From NCBI GenBank assembly GCA_963759735.1, contig CAVXAF010000001.1:512679-576678 (forward strand): a stretch of DNA of 64,000 bases. The letters are read 5' to 3'. Both the position numbers and the translations under genes were made by a program. Positions 17,921 through 28,045 of the stretch are shown here, piece after piece. Source of the DNA: Hyphomicrobium_A sp963759735. GTDB lineage: Bacteria; Pseudomonadota; Alphaproteobacteria; Rhizobiales; Hyphomicrobiaceae. Numbering within the stretch: position 1 is the stretch's first letter; each line of letters begins with the position of its first letter. The notes under the pieces were generated by a model that worked only from the letters and a program-made list of their open reading frames with translations, was not told where the DNA came from and did no database searches.

Positions 17921-18298
17921 ATGGCAGATGAACTGATCCCGCCAGACGTGCGTGAATTTATCCTGGCCCATATCGAGTCGATCGCGCAGCTCGAGGCGCT
18001 GATCCTGCTGGCAAAGCAACCAGAGAAGCGCTGGAGCGTCTCCGGCGTTGCCGGTCAACTTTACATTGACGAAAGCCACGCAAAGCCGGTCCTTGACCGG
18101 CTGTACGACGACGGCCTGGTCCGCTGCAATGAGGGCGAATTCTGGTTTGACGGAAATCCCCCCGGACAGCGTGACATCGTGGAGAAGCTGTCGTCTCTTT
18201 ACGCCCGCCACCTTATTCCGGTGACTAACCTCGTCCACGCCAAACCATCGGCAGCCCGCGCATTTGCGGCGGCATTCAAATTGCGAAAGGATCGATAG
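17921..18298 (+). CDS. winged-helix-like small protein
   Basis: A 125-residue soluble protein. Residues about 8-85 read as a winged-helix fold (FILAHIESIAQLEALILLAK, WSVSGVAGQLYIDESHAKPV, LDRLYDDGLVRCNEGEFWF), like small ArsR/PadR-type domains. A basic C-terminal helix rich in Ala and Lys follows. It is the first gene of a tight three-gene run with two DUF5985-like membrane proteins (3-base gap). That suggests it regulates, or works with, them. DNA binding is inferred, not proven. Confidence 0.75.
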   Translation: MADELIPPDVREFILAHIESIAQLEALILLAKQPEKRWSVSGVAGQLYIDESHAKPVLDRLYDDGLVRCNEGEFWFDGNPPGQRDIVEKLSSLYARHLIPVTNLVHAKPSAARAFAAAFKLRKDR

Positions 18299-18300
18299 GG

Positions 18301-18561
18301 ATGGGTTCTCTGATCTTCAGTCTCTGCGCCTTGGCTGCTGCCACATGCGCCTATCTGCTTTTGCATGCTTATGCCCGCGGTGGGTACAGACTACTGCTCT
18401 GGAGCGGGGTTTGCTTCGTCGGCCTAACGCTCAACAATCTGACGCTCCTGGCAGACAAAATCTTCGTCCCGCACGTTGACCTCTCCATCGCACGCGTGTC
18501 ACTCGCGGTGATTTCGATGACAGTTCTGCTTTACGGTCTGATCTGGGACGCGGAACGATGA
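18301..18561 (+). CDS. DUF5985-like membrane protein 1
   Basis: An 86-residue integral membrane protein with three spans (LIFSLCALAAATCAYLLLHA, LLLWSGVCFVGLTLNNLTLL, RVSLAVISMTVLLYGLIW). From memory this matches the DUF5985 family, whose members usually occur as adjacent pairs, as here. Its stop overlaps the start of the next gene (ATGA at 18558), so the two are coupled and probably form a heteromeric membrane pair. Function unknown. Confidence 0.75.
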   Translation: MGSLIFSLCALAAATCAYLLLHAYARGGYRLLLWSGVCFVGLTLNNLTLLADKIFVPHVDLSIARVSLAVISMTVLLYGLIWDAER

Positions 18562-18833
18562 ATACAGACATTTATCCCATGCTGATGGGTGCGGCTGCCA
18601 TGGCCTCCTTCGTGGCCATGCTGTTTTTTCTACGCTTCTGGTCGCAGACACACGACCTGCTCTTTCTCTTTTTCGCCGGCGCCTTCGCCCTTGATGCCGT
18701 GATGCGGATTTTGCTCGCCACGAACGATCCCGATGAGGAGCTTGAGCCCATTTATTATCTTACACGGCTTATCATGTTCAGTCTGATCATAGCCGCCATC
18801 ATTCACAAGAACCGGCCGCGGCGGCCGAGGTAA
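18558..18833 (+). CDS. DUF5985-like membrane protein 2
   Basis: A 91-residue membrane protein with three spans (MLMGAAAMASFVAMLFFLRF, LLFLFFAGAFALDAVMRILL, LTRLIMFSLIIAAIIHK) and a basic C-terminal tail (KNRPRRPR) predicted to be cytoplasmic. It overlaps the previous gene by four bases. The paired arrangement after a winged-helix protein is a recurrent alphaproteobacterial layout to my knowledge. No enzymatic motif is visible. Confidence 0.75.
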   Translation: MNTDIYPMLMGAAAMASFVAMLFFLRFWSQTHDLLFLFFAGAFALDAVMRILLATNDPDEELEPIYYLTRLIMFSLIIAAIIHKNRPRRPR

Positions 18834-19046
18834 ATGAGGCCGATGATACTCCGCACGGCCACATATAAGGACGGGACGTCCCTGCCTCTCAACACGTTGA
18901 CGCCGATTGCAAAAAAAACGCTGCCTCGTTCCGAGCTTCCCGCCATGCGGCGAGCAATCAATTCGGAGTGATGGACGTTGGCGTCGGGAGCGAAAGACCT
19001 GACCGCCGTCCATTCTGCATCAAGCAGCGCGCCTCATCGGACGGAC

Positions 19047-19172
19047 ATGCTTGAGTGGCTTGAATCCCGCGCCGAAGCCGCGGCGGCCGGCGATGGCAGT
19101 CTTGCCGTCTGGTGTATCCATCAACTCCAGGAATTCACCCGGCAGCGGTGGGTACGCAACACCGAGAATTGA
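19047..19172 (+). CDS. very small open frame (41 aa), doubtful
   Basis: Begins MLEWLESRAEAAAAGDGSLA and ends RQRWVRNTEN. The composition is protein-like and amphipathic, but there is no strong ribosome binding site and no recognised family. Listed only as a possibility between the DUF5985 pair and the CPBP gene. Confidence 0.25.
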   Translation: MLEWLESRAEAAAAGDGSLAVWCIHQLQEFTRQRWVRNTEN

Positions 19173-19308
19173 CCCGCGCCGCCAGCTACACCCCATACCC
19201 TAATTGTTTTAGGGCCTGCACCAGCGCTATGTATGGTTGGACGTCACCACTCGTCCAAAGTGTCTCAATCGCAAGACGCATCCCGGTATCGTCTCCCACA
19301 GCGAACAC

Positions 19309-20046
19309 ATGACCACGCGCAGACGGATCGTTATCCCTGATCGCATCGGCCTCGGCCTGTCGGTCCTCCTGTTTGCAGTGCCGGGACTGGCGCTCTGGCT
19401 GTCAACTTCTGTCCTGCTGCCAAATCTTATCGCACGAGGCTGGCAGCCACTCACCGCCTGGTTTGCTACCGGAGGGCTTGTCTTCGCGGGCCTGCTTGCC
19501 GTTGCTCTCGTCGCCGCGGCGATGGCCGCGCACCGGATTACGCCGGGCGCCATCGCGGAGCAGCTTCGTGTGAGGCCGATGAATAGCAAGGACTGGCGCG
19601 TGGGCATTCTCGCGCTCGTCATCGCATTGGCGCTGACCGCGGTGATGTATCTCTTCAACGCGTATGTCTGGCCGCAACTGCCGCCCCGCCCCGGCTTCCT
19701 GCAGATCGAAGCTCTGACGCCCGCGCACTTCTATCTGCTGGCGCTTTGGGTGCCGTTCTTTGCCTTCAACATCATCGGCGAAGAGCTCTGGTGGCGCGGT
19801 TTCATCCAGACCCGCCAGGAGCCGGTGTTCGGCGCGGCGACGTGGGTTCTTCAAGGCTTCCTGCATCTGGCTTTTCACGCCAGCTTCGGCCCCGGCGTCA
19901 TGTTGGTTCTGCTGCCCGTGGTGTTTGCCATACCCTGGGCCGTGCAGCGAACGGGCAATACATCCGTGGGCATGTTTGTCCACGCGGCCATCAACGGTCC
20001 TGCCTTCCTCGCGGTGACGCTGGGGCTGCTTCCGTCCGGACTTTAG
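19309..20046 (+). CDS. CPBP-family intramembrane metalloprotease
   Basis: A 245-residue polytopic membrane protein of the CAAX/Abi (CPBP, Rce1-like) family. The catalytic motifs are GEELWWRGF (the EExxxR glutamates and arginine) and HLAFH in the following helix, with a third motif region near FVHAAINGPAFL. Six to seven hydrophobic spans are visible. The start at ATG 19309 (MTTRRRIVIP) puts a basic N-terminus before the first span. Bacterial members process peptides or lipoprotein-like substrates, or confer bacteriocin immunity; the target here is unknown. Single gene. Confidence 0.88.
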   Translation: MTTRRRIVIPDRIGLGLSVLLFAVPGLALWLSTSVLLPNLIARGWQPLTAWFATGGLVFAGLLAVALVAAAMAAHRITPGAIAEQLRVRPMNSKDWRVGILALVIALALTAVMYLFNAYVWPQLPPRPGFLQIEALTPAHFYLLALWVPFFAFNIIGEELWWRGFIQTRQEPVFGAATWVLQGFLHLAFHASFGPGVMLVLLPVVFAIPWAVQRTGNTSVGMFVHAAINGPAFLAVTLGLLPSGL

Positions 20047-20150
20047 CCATCGGAACGGCGTCCGTTCAATATGGCCGGTGCCATAACAAGCATAGAAAAT
20101 AAGCGCGTCGGGCGGCTTACCTTCCATGGCGGGCCCTCGTATTTCAGATG

Positions 20151-21113
20151 TCACGCTGCCGGCGGCGTAACCTCAACCGCGCACGATGCGCAAATTTGTG
20201 CCACGTGGCGATGATCCGTGCCGCAGCAGCCACCGAATATTCGCATTTGCGGGAACGCGCGAAGCAGGTCGCGGTACTGGTAGCCGAGTGCCACCGGATC
20301 GCCGGCGTCGAGGTCGGGGGCAGAGTCCAGCTCCGCATGGCTGCGCTCCGAGGCGTTGGCCCGGATGCCGCGGATGCGGCGGATCCAGCTCCCGCCTTTC
20401 TCAAGTGTGCGCCGGAAATGGGTGGGGTGCGCACAGTTGATCATGTAGTAGGCTGTGTATTCCCCGGACGCGGCGTCTACGGTTTCGATCGCCTCCTGCA
20501 GCGTTGCTCCGCTCGGGAGCATCCCGTCGGTCTCGAGCGTGAAAGAGATGGCGACAGGAAGGCCACGCCGCTCCGCCGCAACGACGATGCCGAGCGCCTC
20601 ATTGATATTGGTCATCGTGAAGGCGGAGACCATGTCAACCTTCGTAGCGGCAAGCACCGCTATCTGTTCGTCGTGATACTCAGCTGCGGCTTCCGGCGTC
20701 ATTTCAGCACCTGCCACGTAACCATCACCGCGCGGCCCGATACAGCCGCTGATTACCATCGGCGTTTGGTCTTCCTCGTGGGCTAAGCGCAGCTCCTCCA
20801 TCAGTTCGATCGCCGCGCGATTGACCACAGCAAGCGCCTCGCTGGAGTAGCCGAGCTTTGTTCCCCAGTCCCTGTTGGCGCGCCACGTGGGCGCCTCAAG
20901 CACAAAGCCCATTCGCGATCGGTGCGCGATCTCGATGTAGGGCAAGAAGTAGTCGCGGAGCATCTTGCGACCATCAACTGCACTCAGCAGGGTAAAAGAG
21001 GCAAAATGCGGTAGCTCGAGCCCGCTGTGGAAGATCAGCGTCGTTTCCAGTCCACCATCCGTCAGAAACAATTGCGAGCCAAGTTGCGGCAATGTCGTGC
21101 GGTACTTGCTCAT
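20151..21113 (-). CDS. homocysteine S-methyltransferase family protein
   Basis: A 320-residue TIM-barrel enzyme of the zinc-dependent family that includes MmuM/BHMT and the N-terminal domain of MetH. It transfers a methyl group from donors such as S-methylmethionine or betaine to homocysteine. The N-terminal LTDGGLETTLIFHSGLELP and the three zinc ligands are seen: the Cys in MINCAHP and the CC in GGCCGTDHRH. ATG 21113 has a GTGAG-type binding site; another ATG two codons upstream is possible. It is divergent from the TetR gene with about 220 bp between, so control by that regulator is possible. Confidence 0.88.
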   Translation of the reverse strand: MSKYRTTLPQLGSQLFLTDGGLETTLIFHSGLELPHFASFTLLSAVDGRKMLRDYFLPYIEIAHRSRMGFVLEAPTWRANRDWGTKLGYSSEALAVVNRAAIELMEELRLAHEEDQTPMVISGCIGPRGDGYVAGAEMTPEAAAEYHDEQIAVLAATKVDMVSAFTMTNINEALGIVVAAERRGLPVAISFTLETDGMLPSGATLQEAIETVDAASGEYTAYYMINCAHPTHFRRTLEKGGSWIRRIRGIRANASERSHAELDSAPDLDAGDPVALGYQYRDLLRAFPQMRIFGGCCGTDHRHVAQICASCAVEVTPPAA

Positions 21114-21336
21114 GATCATCTCACGTTCTTGTTTCAATTGGCCACCCGGCGCGTGCACCCGCGGACCGCCGGATTTCTATGCCGGGAACGTTCGCACCAC
21201 TAGAAAACGCGTGGTACAGTTGCGCAGTGCGCCAACAAATTATTATATGACAGCAGCTTAGAGCTTTCTTCTGCCGTCGTCCGACGCTTCTGCGCCCTTC
21301 GCGCCGTCGCTAACTTGACCGCAGGTACAGTTTGCC

Positions 21337-21963
21337 ATGCCAGCTCCGGCCCCCAAGCGTAAGGGTGATACGCGCGAACGCATTCTCGAATTCGCCGAAG
21401 CGTCAGTGCTCGAAAAGGGATTCGACGCCACCTCGATCGACGAACTGATCACCGCCGCGGGCATTACCAAGAGCGGATTTTTCTATCACTTCCGGGACAA
21501 GACCGAACTCGCGCGCCTGTTGCTGGCGCGCTACATCGAACGTGAGACGGCGATGTTCGACGAACTCTTTGGCCGCGCCGATCAGCTGAACGACGACCCG
21601 CTTCACGGCTTTCTCGTCGGCCTCAAAATGTTGGCCGAACTCGTCGCGGACCTGCCGAACGGCCATCCCGGTTGTCTGGTCGCATCCTATTGCTACCAGG
21701 ACCGCCTCTTTGACCAGCAGGTGCGAGACCTCAATGCTCAGTCGGTGCTGCTGTGGCGTGCGCGGTTCCGTGAGCGGCTCGACAGGATCGCCGAGCGATA
21801 CCCGCCGCGGATCCGCGTCGATCTCGACGACCTTGCCGACATGCTTTCGGCGGTCGCCGATGGCGGCATCATCCTGTCCAAGGTGCTGCGCGATCCGGCG
21901 GCTATGCCACGCCAGATCCTGCTCTACCGAGACTTTGTGAAAGCGGTGTTCGTGGGCACGTGA
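21337..21963 (+). CDS. TetR/AcrR-family transcriptional regulator
   Basis: A 208-residue repressor-type regulator. The N-terminal TetR HTH (about 12-58) reads TRERILEFAEASVLEKGFDA, ELITAAGITKSGFFYHF, RDKTELA. The C-terminal ligand-binding domain contains HPGCLVASYCYQD and a long helix series. It is transcribed divergently from the homocysteine methyltransferase-family gene, so it may control that gene and itself; no clear operator palindrome was identified. Ligand unknown. Confidence 0.9.
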   Translation: MPAPAPKRKGDTRERILEFAEASVLEKGFDATSIDELITAAGITKSGFFYHFRDKTELARLLLARYIERETAMFDELFGRADQLNDDPLHGFLVGLKMLAELVADLPNGHPGCLVASYCYQDRLFDQQVRDLNAQSVLLWRARFRERLDRIAERYPPRIRVDLDDLADMLSAVADGGIILSKVLRDPAAMPRQILLYRDFVKAVFVGT

Positions 21964-22301
21964 GGCTCTCAGGAGGCTGCGTGTTGGCCGGTAGCGTCCG
22001 ACCGAGGCACGGTTCTCTTGTGCAGCATGAGCGACCCGGCGATGGGCCCTACGTAATCGTTTTGGGCGCTGATCGATCGCCGTGCCGGCAATCGACATCT
22101 GACAGCCGGCCTTGAACGCCGTCAGAAAAGCGGCACCCTTAAAATGGCTCCCCTCGACATTGGCTGTTGATTTGCCCCTAAGTCAGCTTCGCCTAGATTT
22201 TTAGATGTCGAGGCGAGTGGATCGTCCGGTTCTGCCTCCACCGCGTGAGCCTGCGAAGTCGAGGCGGCTATCTCCTCTGCGAAATGCCTTAGTCGTTCGG
22301 A
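21964..22301. other. intergenic region between convergent units
   Basis: No gene or strong hairpin identified. It separates the TetR gene from the 3' end of the leftward polysaccharide operon. Confidence 0.4.
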
Positions 22302-23624
22302 TTACGACTTGGGCGCCTTCTGGCTATATGTGTACTCGTGCAGGCTGCCGGTGATCGGGGCCTCGGGTAACTTGTCCTGGATGCTACCGGTCGCGGGGTC
22401 TTGTGTCGGCGCCGGCTCTGCCATGCCCGGCAGGGATGTATCGTGTTGCTGAGCGCTGTCTGCGATGGGGGCCGTCGTCGTCCCCTGAGACAGAGTGCCG
22501 GCGGGTGCCTCCACCGCGGCGGTAGGCGCAATTCGTAGGCTGCGGGTGATGCGGGCTGCGGATGTTCCACGGTTGCCAAGGCGCGATCGCCTCCCCGCAA
22601 GAAGTTAGGGATTGCCGCCTGGATGATCTCGGAAATGCCGATACCGCACTCCTCCATGTAGCAGCTCGTCAGACGGACCTTCTCATCGAGAGCGAAATCC
22701 TTCGGCTGAGAAAGCTCGACACGGACGAGCTGGCCACGACCGCGTACGCGGTTGGGAAGCTGAAATTCCGGTGGCAATGCGTCAGTGACCGGCAGGACGC
22801 GCTCGATGTAACCGGTGGCCGTGCGACCGCGACCCTTGATCGAGACCTTCTGACCCTCGTCGACGTCGAAGATGTAGTTCTCCGGGATGTAGGCGAGAAC
22901 GTAGCTCGTGCCAGCGTAGATGTTGGCGACCGGCGTTGCCCCTGCACTCAGGACCTCCCCGACCATGCCGACGTGGCTGCCCACGTAGCCGCTCGCCGGC
23001 GCCGTCAACACGCCGCTGCCGTAAGTGCGCTGCAGGTCCGTGTAGGCGCTCGACACCTGAAGGAGGGCGCCCTGATTGGCGGCGATCTCCGTCTCGAGCG
23101 ATGTCTTCTCGGCTTGCAGCGAGAGAAGCTTGTCCATCGCCTGCACCTGGGCGGCCGACATCTGCTGCATGGAGCGGGCGAGGGCGAGGCCGTTTGCGTT
23201 CGCCTTTTGCAGCGTGTTCATATACGCGTTCGCGCTCTCGGCAGCGACCTTCGCAATCGGGAGGAGGGCTTTACCACGTCGGCCGCCCCTCGAGTTGGGC
23301 AACGCGGCCAGTTACGCGTGCCTGCTCTGCGGCGAGGTCGGCCAGCGAGCGCGACATCGCCGCCGAGTCCACGACCGCGATCTCCTGTCCGGCTTCGACC
23401 CAGTCGCCCGGGCGCACGTTGATCTGACGGATGCGGGCATCCGGCCAGGGTGAGGCGACGGCAACGGTTTGGCGCGTCACGAGCCCGTCTGCATCGAGCA
23501 TGAGGCTGCCGCCGCCGAGCGCATAGACCGCAAATCCACCGGCGCTGCTGATGACCAGCGTGGTCAGCACGAGCTTGCGCAGCCGCTTCCACTTAACTTG
23601 ACTGGCCTGAAGTTGATTGCTCAT
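22302..23624 (-). pseudogene. HlyD-type membrane-fusion protein with two frameshifts
   Basis: The N-terminal part (23624 to about 23275) has one membrane span (LVLTTLVISSAGGFAVYALG) and a biotinyl-lipoyl-like half motif (RQINVRPGDWVEAGQEIAVV). After a shift near 23280 the helical hairpin (KVAAESANAYMNTLQKANAN) and second half-motif (GSGVLTAPASGYVGSHVGMV) follow. After a second shift near 22520 a Pro/Thr/Ser-rich tail ends QKAPKS at 22302. The domain order resembles periplasmic adaptors of exopolysaccharide synthases (Alg44/HlyD). It lies 15 bp after the epimerase gene in the same operon. As written the protein cannot be made in one piece. Confidence 0.75.
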
Positions 23625-23639
23625 GGCTGTCCTCGTTTC

Positions 23640-24790
23640 TCAGGCGGCGTGAGCGTGACGGCATGCGGGCTTGCGCTGCATGATGCGGGCAGCGATCCGG
23701 TCTGCGGCATCACCGCGTCCAAAGGGGTTAGGAGCATTGATCAACTTGCGCTCGCCGCTGTCGGTCAGTTGGCGCACGCCATCGACGATGGCGTCGTAGT
23801 CAGAGCCAACGAGCCTGCCGAAGCCAGCCTTGACGACTTCAGGACGCTCGGTGCTCTCGCGCGTGATGAGAATCTGAAGGCCGAACGTGGGAGCTTCCTC
23901 CTGCACGCCGCCGGAGTCCGTGACGACGGTCCAGGCGCGGTCGAGAAGGTAAACGAAGTCCGGATACTGCAGAGGCGACAGCAGGTAGACGTTGGGCGCG
24001 TCACCGAGGTAGTTGAGAACGTCACCACGGACCTGCGGGTTCAGGTGAACGGGGAGCGCAATAACCTTGTCGCCGTCCCCGGCCAGCGTGCGCAGTGCGC
24101 GAAGGACGTTGCGCATCGGTGCACCAATATTCTCGCGGCGGTGCATGGTCGCCAGGACCAGCTTTTTGTCGACCGGCAATGCGCACACGCTGGCGTCGAT
24201 CGGCTGATAGAAGGCGCCGATCTTGGTGCGAGCATACAGCAGCGCGTCGACGACGGTGTTGCCCACCATGTCGATGTCACGGTTCGCTATGCCTTCGCGC
24301 AGCAGATTGTCCCGCGCCGCTCGCGTAGGTGGGAAGTGCAGGCTCGCAGCCTGGCCAATAAGTCGACGGTTGAACTCCTCGGGGAACGGCGAATCGAGGT
24401 CGCCGGTGCGCAGGCCGGCCTCGACGTGCGCCACGGGGACGCGTCCCATGAAGCCGGCCGTCGCAGCGGCCGCCGCCGTCGCGGTGTCGCCTTGGACGAT
24501 GATCCAATCATAGGTCTTGGCGCGCAGGATTTTCTCGACCTGCTCGGTCATGCGACCGAACTTGCCGGCGAGCCCCTGCTCCTCGACGATGTTGGAGCCT
24601 TGTGGGTGACAGTAACGGCGAAGAAGTCGAGCAGCCCGGCCGCTAGCTCGATATGCTGACCCGACCAGAAAACATCCAGCTCAGCGCCCGCGTCCTGCAG
24701 GGCTTTGCAGACCGGTCCGTGCTTGATGATCTCAGGGCGTGTGCCGAAGGCGACGAGAACGCGCATACTGTTATCTGCTTTCTTGGTCAT
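23640..24790 (-). pseudogene. wecB: UDP-N-acetylglucosamine 2-epimerase, one frameshift
   Basis: Non-hydrolysing epimerase interconverting UDP-GlcNAc and UDP-ManNAc in the cytoplasm. The N-terminal piece (24790 to about 24605) has FGTRPEIIKHGPV and DVFWSGQH. After a one-base shift near 24605 the rest follows: NIVEEQGLAGKFGRM, QGDTATAAAAATAGF, HVEAGLRTGDLDSPFPEE, TMHRRENIG, and the UDP-binding TDSGGVQEEAPTFG. Apart from the shift, all family motifs are present. Its ATG overlaps the stop of the glycosyltransferase gene (ATGA), showing coupling. UDP-ManNAc supply fits an NfrB-like polymerase upstream. Confidence 0.85.
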
Positions 24791-26071
24791 CGATTGGCGG
24801 AGACGAAATCGTCGGGGATGTCATGCACCGTCTTCGACCAGACGATGGGTTTGGTGGCGAGTTCGGACTCGCCGAGGAACGTTTTCCAGGCGCGGTAGAC
24901 CGCGGCCATGTTGATGTAGAGCGCTGCCGGCCAACGCACGGCGATGCCGAGCCAGTCGTACTTGCCGTAGACCTCGTAGCCGGAGATCACGCGAACGACG
25001 TAGCGGGTGACGAGCGCGAAGAGGTTGATCCACATGGACACGATGACGACGTCGCCCATCGGTTCAGGGAAGTCTGCCAGCTCGACGTAGCCGAGCAGCA
25101 TCAGGCCCAGGAGTGCGGCAGAGATCGGCGGCAAAAAGCTGGTGATCATCCCCTTGCGGTCGCGCAGGAAGAAATAGAAGTCCCACGGATCGCCGGTCCA
25201 ACCGAGCTTGCAGTAGGCCTCGAAGTTGATGCCATAGACCCATCGGGTCTTCTGTTTGATCGAGGCTTCCAGCGTTTTGGGGAAATATTCGCGCGTAGCG
25301 ACGAAATCCAAGCCATCGTTGACGTTGCGCGGGATGGCGGCGAACGCCGACTTGAATCCCGAGCGCTTGGCCTCGATGCCGAGGATGTAGTCCTCGGTGA
25401 CGGTGTCCGACATCAGAACCTGGCCGCGTGTCGCGAGGAAATGCTTGATGAGGCGCTTGGTTACGCAGGTGCCGACACCGGCTGATGGGATGGCGGCGCC
25501 GACAGCATCGCGGACGATCAATTCGCGCGTGTGGCGCTCGGCGAACTCGTCCATGTAAGTGGATGCAACGATGGCGCCCTTACCGCGGTTCAAGGAGAAC
25601 ACGGGGGCCTGGATGAAGTCGTTCTCTTGGGCGTAAGCGGCGTAGACAGCGAACGAACGCGCATCGATGACATCTTCGCTATCGTGCAAGACGACCAGCT
25701 CGGGCGCCTCGTCGACGCTGAACGAACATTTCATTCAGCATCTGGCCCTTCGACGTCGGACCAGGCAGACGGTTGACGATGACCTTCACCCGCGCGGGGT
25801 ACTTAGCCTCTAGCTCTTTTGCGACGCGCAGCGTTCCGGTGTCGTTCGGATAGACGCCGAGATAGAGAGAGACCTGTGGGTCTTGAATCCGGGCGAGATT
25901 GTCCTCGACCATCTTTCCGAGGACCTCTTCCTCGTGCCAGTTGGCGACGAAGACGCCGGCCGGAGGAACGACAGCCTCGCCATCATCGAGATGCGTCACG
26001 CGGCGGCGTACGATGCCAAGAGGGACAAGGTCGATGAACGCATCGTCGATCGATGACACGCTAATCAACAC
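24787..26071 (-). pseudogene. NfrB-like family-2 glycosyltransferase, one frameshift
   Basis: Processive GT2 enzyme resembling the glycosyltransferase part of E. coli NfrB (phage N4 adsorption protein B). The first piece (26071 to about 25725) contains FIDLVPLGIVRRRV, VFVANWHEEEVLGKMVEDNL and LYLGVYPND. After a one-base shift the second has the acceptor motif VVLHDSEDVID, the TED-like motif SDTVTEDYILGIE, the QxxRW-like motif KQKTRWVYGINFE, and three C-terminal membrane spans. The MshEN cyclic-di-GMP-binding domain at the end of E. coli NfrB is absent; the protein stops at DDFVSANR. The GTG at 26071 is the furthest possible start, so an N-terminal membrane span may also be missing. Confidence 0.8.
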
Positions 26072-26310
26072 GCTTACCGATCATTACTTTGTGTTTCGGC
26101 GCGTCGCTATATCTGCTGTGCAGCGGGGCTGTGATGCGGTGCTAGCCCGCGCGTGGGAAAACGCGCGCAACGGCCATCAACGCCACACAACGTCGGCGGT
26201 GTGCAGCATCAGAAAAATGACCCGCGCTCAAAGACTACTTTTTTGGCGGCACCGTGTACGCGTGCGAGCAGGCGAGGCTGCAGAGGCGCCATATTGCGCC
26301 GGCCGAATGG

Positions 26311-27532
26311 TCACCGTGCTGAGATTGCGACCATACGCGGCTGGCGACGGCGGTTTGGGCCGATGACCTGGCACTTGCCGTGCTGCTTGGCCCGGTACAT
26401 CCGCGTGTCGGCCGCTTCCAGGAGTTCATCGGCGGTGTCGGCTTCGCCGCTGTCGGCTATGCCCACGCTGGCGGTTTGTCGTGAACCGTCCGGTCGCGGG
26501 CACAGCGATTCGTGCATGAACCGCGCTATGATCGTTTCGGCGTCTTCGGCGGTGGTGTCCGGCATGACGATCAGGAACTCCTCTCCGCCCCAGCGGATAA
26601 CCATGTCCTGCTTGCGAAAGACTGATTGCAGTTGGCCCGCCACTACTTTGAGGATGTGGTCACCCGCGGCGTGACCGTAGCGGTCGTTGATGGTTTTGAA
26701 ATCGTCGAGATCGAGATAGGCGATGCTGAGCGGCGCGCCGCGGCGCTTTGCCCCCTGAAACTGCACCTCCAGGAATTCTTCTCCCAGTGCCCGGCCGTAC
26801 ACACCGGTGAGCCTGTCACGAAGTGCATGGTCGGTGGCCGCGATGAGCAACTGCAGCTGGCTCAACCCGGCCAGCGCCGCAACGCCCGCTACCAGCAGCA
26901 ACGGCCATAACTGGCTCAAGGCTGTCCAAGCATTTCCGACATCGCTTGTCGGCATGCCGCCGGGTAGCCCCGCCGTCAGCGGCGAGACGTAGAGGACCAG
27001 TGCAAGGGCGCAGATGGCGAGGAATCCGGTCGCGATGCCGGAGCTTTCTGACCAAGTCAGCGGAAAGATCGCAAGCCCCGCCAGAACGACGTAGGGGACG
27101 TTTGCGTAGGCCACCGCGAGGAAAGCCGGGACTTGATCTGCTTGATGCGCGAACATGACGGTGGTGAAGAAGAAAAACAGTGCTGGAATCGCATAAAGGG
27201 CGCGCACGAGCGAGATGGCTCGCTTTTCACCAGCTCTTCTGCGCCGCCATGACCCCCACGGTGGCGAACGCCAAGGCCGCAAGGATACGGCCACCCGCAA
27301 GCGGCAGGGCAAGGGCAGACGGGAAAGCCAACAGGTCAATGCCAATCCAGGCGATCGAGAGGAACGTGAACAAGGCGGCGATGAAGCGCACGCGATTGGT
27401 CACCAGCCCTGTTCGAGCGCGGCGCACAGCAAATCCATGATGCTGGCGGCTCAACAGAGATGCCCAGCTTGCCGTTGAGATCAGCCTCATATTGTCGAAC
27501 AGACGCTTTGGCATGCCACGGTCATAACGCAT
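26311..27532 (-). pseudogene. membrane diguanylate cyclase (MASE-like sensor plus GGDEF), one frameshift
   Basis: N-terminal membrane part begins near 27532 (ISTASWASLLSRQHHGFAVR, then RVRFIAALFTFLSIAWIGID) and breaks near 27235. The rest continues in another frame: RAISLVRALYAIPALFFFFT, further spans, and a GGDEF domain with active motif WGGEEF. RxxD (RKQD) lies five residues upstream, so feedback inhibition is expected. The multi-span N-terminus resembles MASE-type sensors. It lies 239 bp upstream of the NfrB-like operon on the same strand, a natural source of cyclic-di-GMP for that pathway. Restoring the frame gives about 405 residues. Confidence 0.8.
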
Positions 27533-27670
27533 GGGGCGTAAAGGGGGCGGTTGTGGACCGCGGCATCTTCATTCGAGGCAAAGAAACTGTGTTGCTATGA
27601 TCGGAGATGATTTCGCCCTCGGAAAACCCGCAAATCCACCCGTTGGCAACTCCGTGCGCTCGAGGATCTG

Positions 27671-27916
27671 CTATTCGAGCCAGTCCACCTCAGTTACCAG
27701 GTCAATCAGGCTCGACACATCCAGCGCCCCATCGACTAGCGCGCGGTACCGGGTAGAGTAAGTCTGCGCAAGCCTATCGCCCGTTGAGCAACTCCTCCTG
27801 TAGCGATTTCTGTTCCGGAGTTTTTTAGTCCAAGCCTTGAGCAACACCAGTCCGGCGGCAACCGCTGCGGCACCGAGTAGAAATCGCCTACGACGGTAAT
27901 CGGGCGGCGGCTCCAT
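27671..27916 (-). CDS. small protein with twin-arginine-like N-terminus (81 aa)
   Basis: Starts MEPPPDYRRRRFLLGAAAVA at ATG 27916, with an arginine cluster followed by a hydrophobic stretch, like a short Tat signal or membrane anchor. The remainder is basic, then acidic (LIDLVTEVDWLE). No known family. It could be an exported or anchored small protein, or chance; the ribosome binding site is weak. Confidence 0.4.
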   Translation of the reverse strand: MEPPPDYRRRRFLLGAAAVAAGLVLLKAWTKKLRNRNRYRRSCSTGDRLAQTYSTRYRALVDGALDVSSLIDLVTEVDWLE

Positions 27917-28045
27917 TTTTGCCCCAACGCTCAATGGTCGGTCTCGGCCGGCATAACCCAATCATTAAGGGCCTTCGGTGAGTGGCAGCTTTCTGATTAG
28001 GCTGAGGGTAATCCTCGTTCGGTATACCGAGAGTGGAGGTTCGAC

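Noticed and set aside
22562..23422. 286-codon plus-strand open frame
   Set aside because: Antisense to the HlyD-type gene. No start signal and an Arg/Asp/Val-rich mirror composition.
23469..24659. 396-codon plus-strand open frame
   Set aside because: Antisense to the epimerase and adaptor genes, whose homology is clear even though they are frameshifted. The length reflects codon bias.
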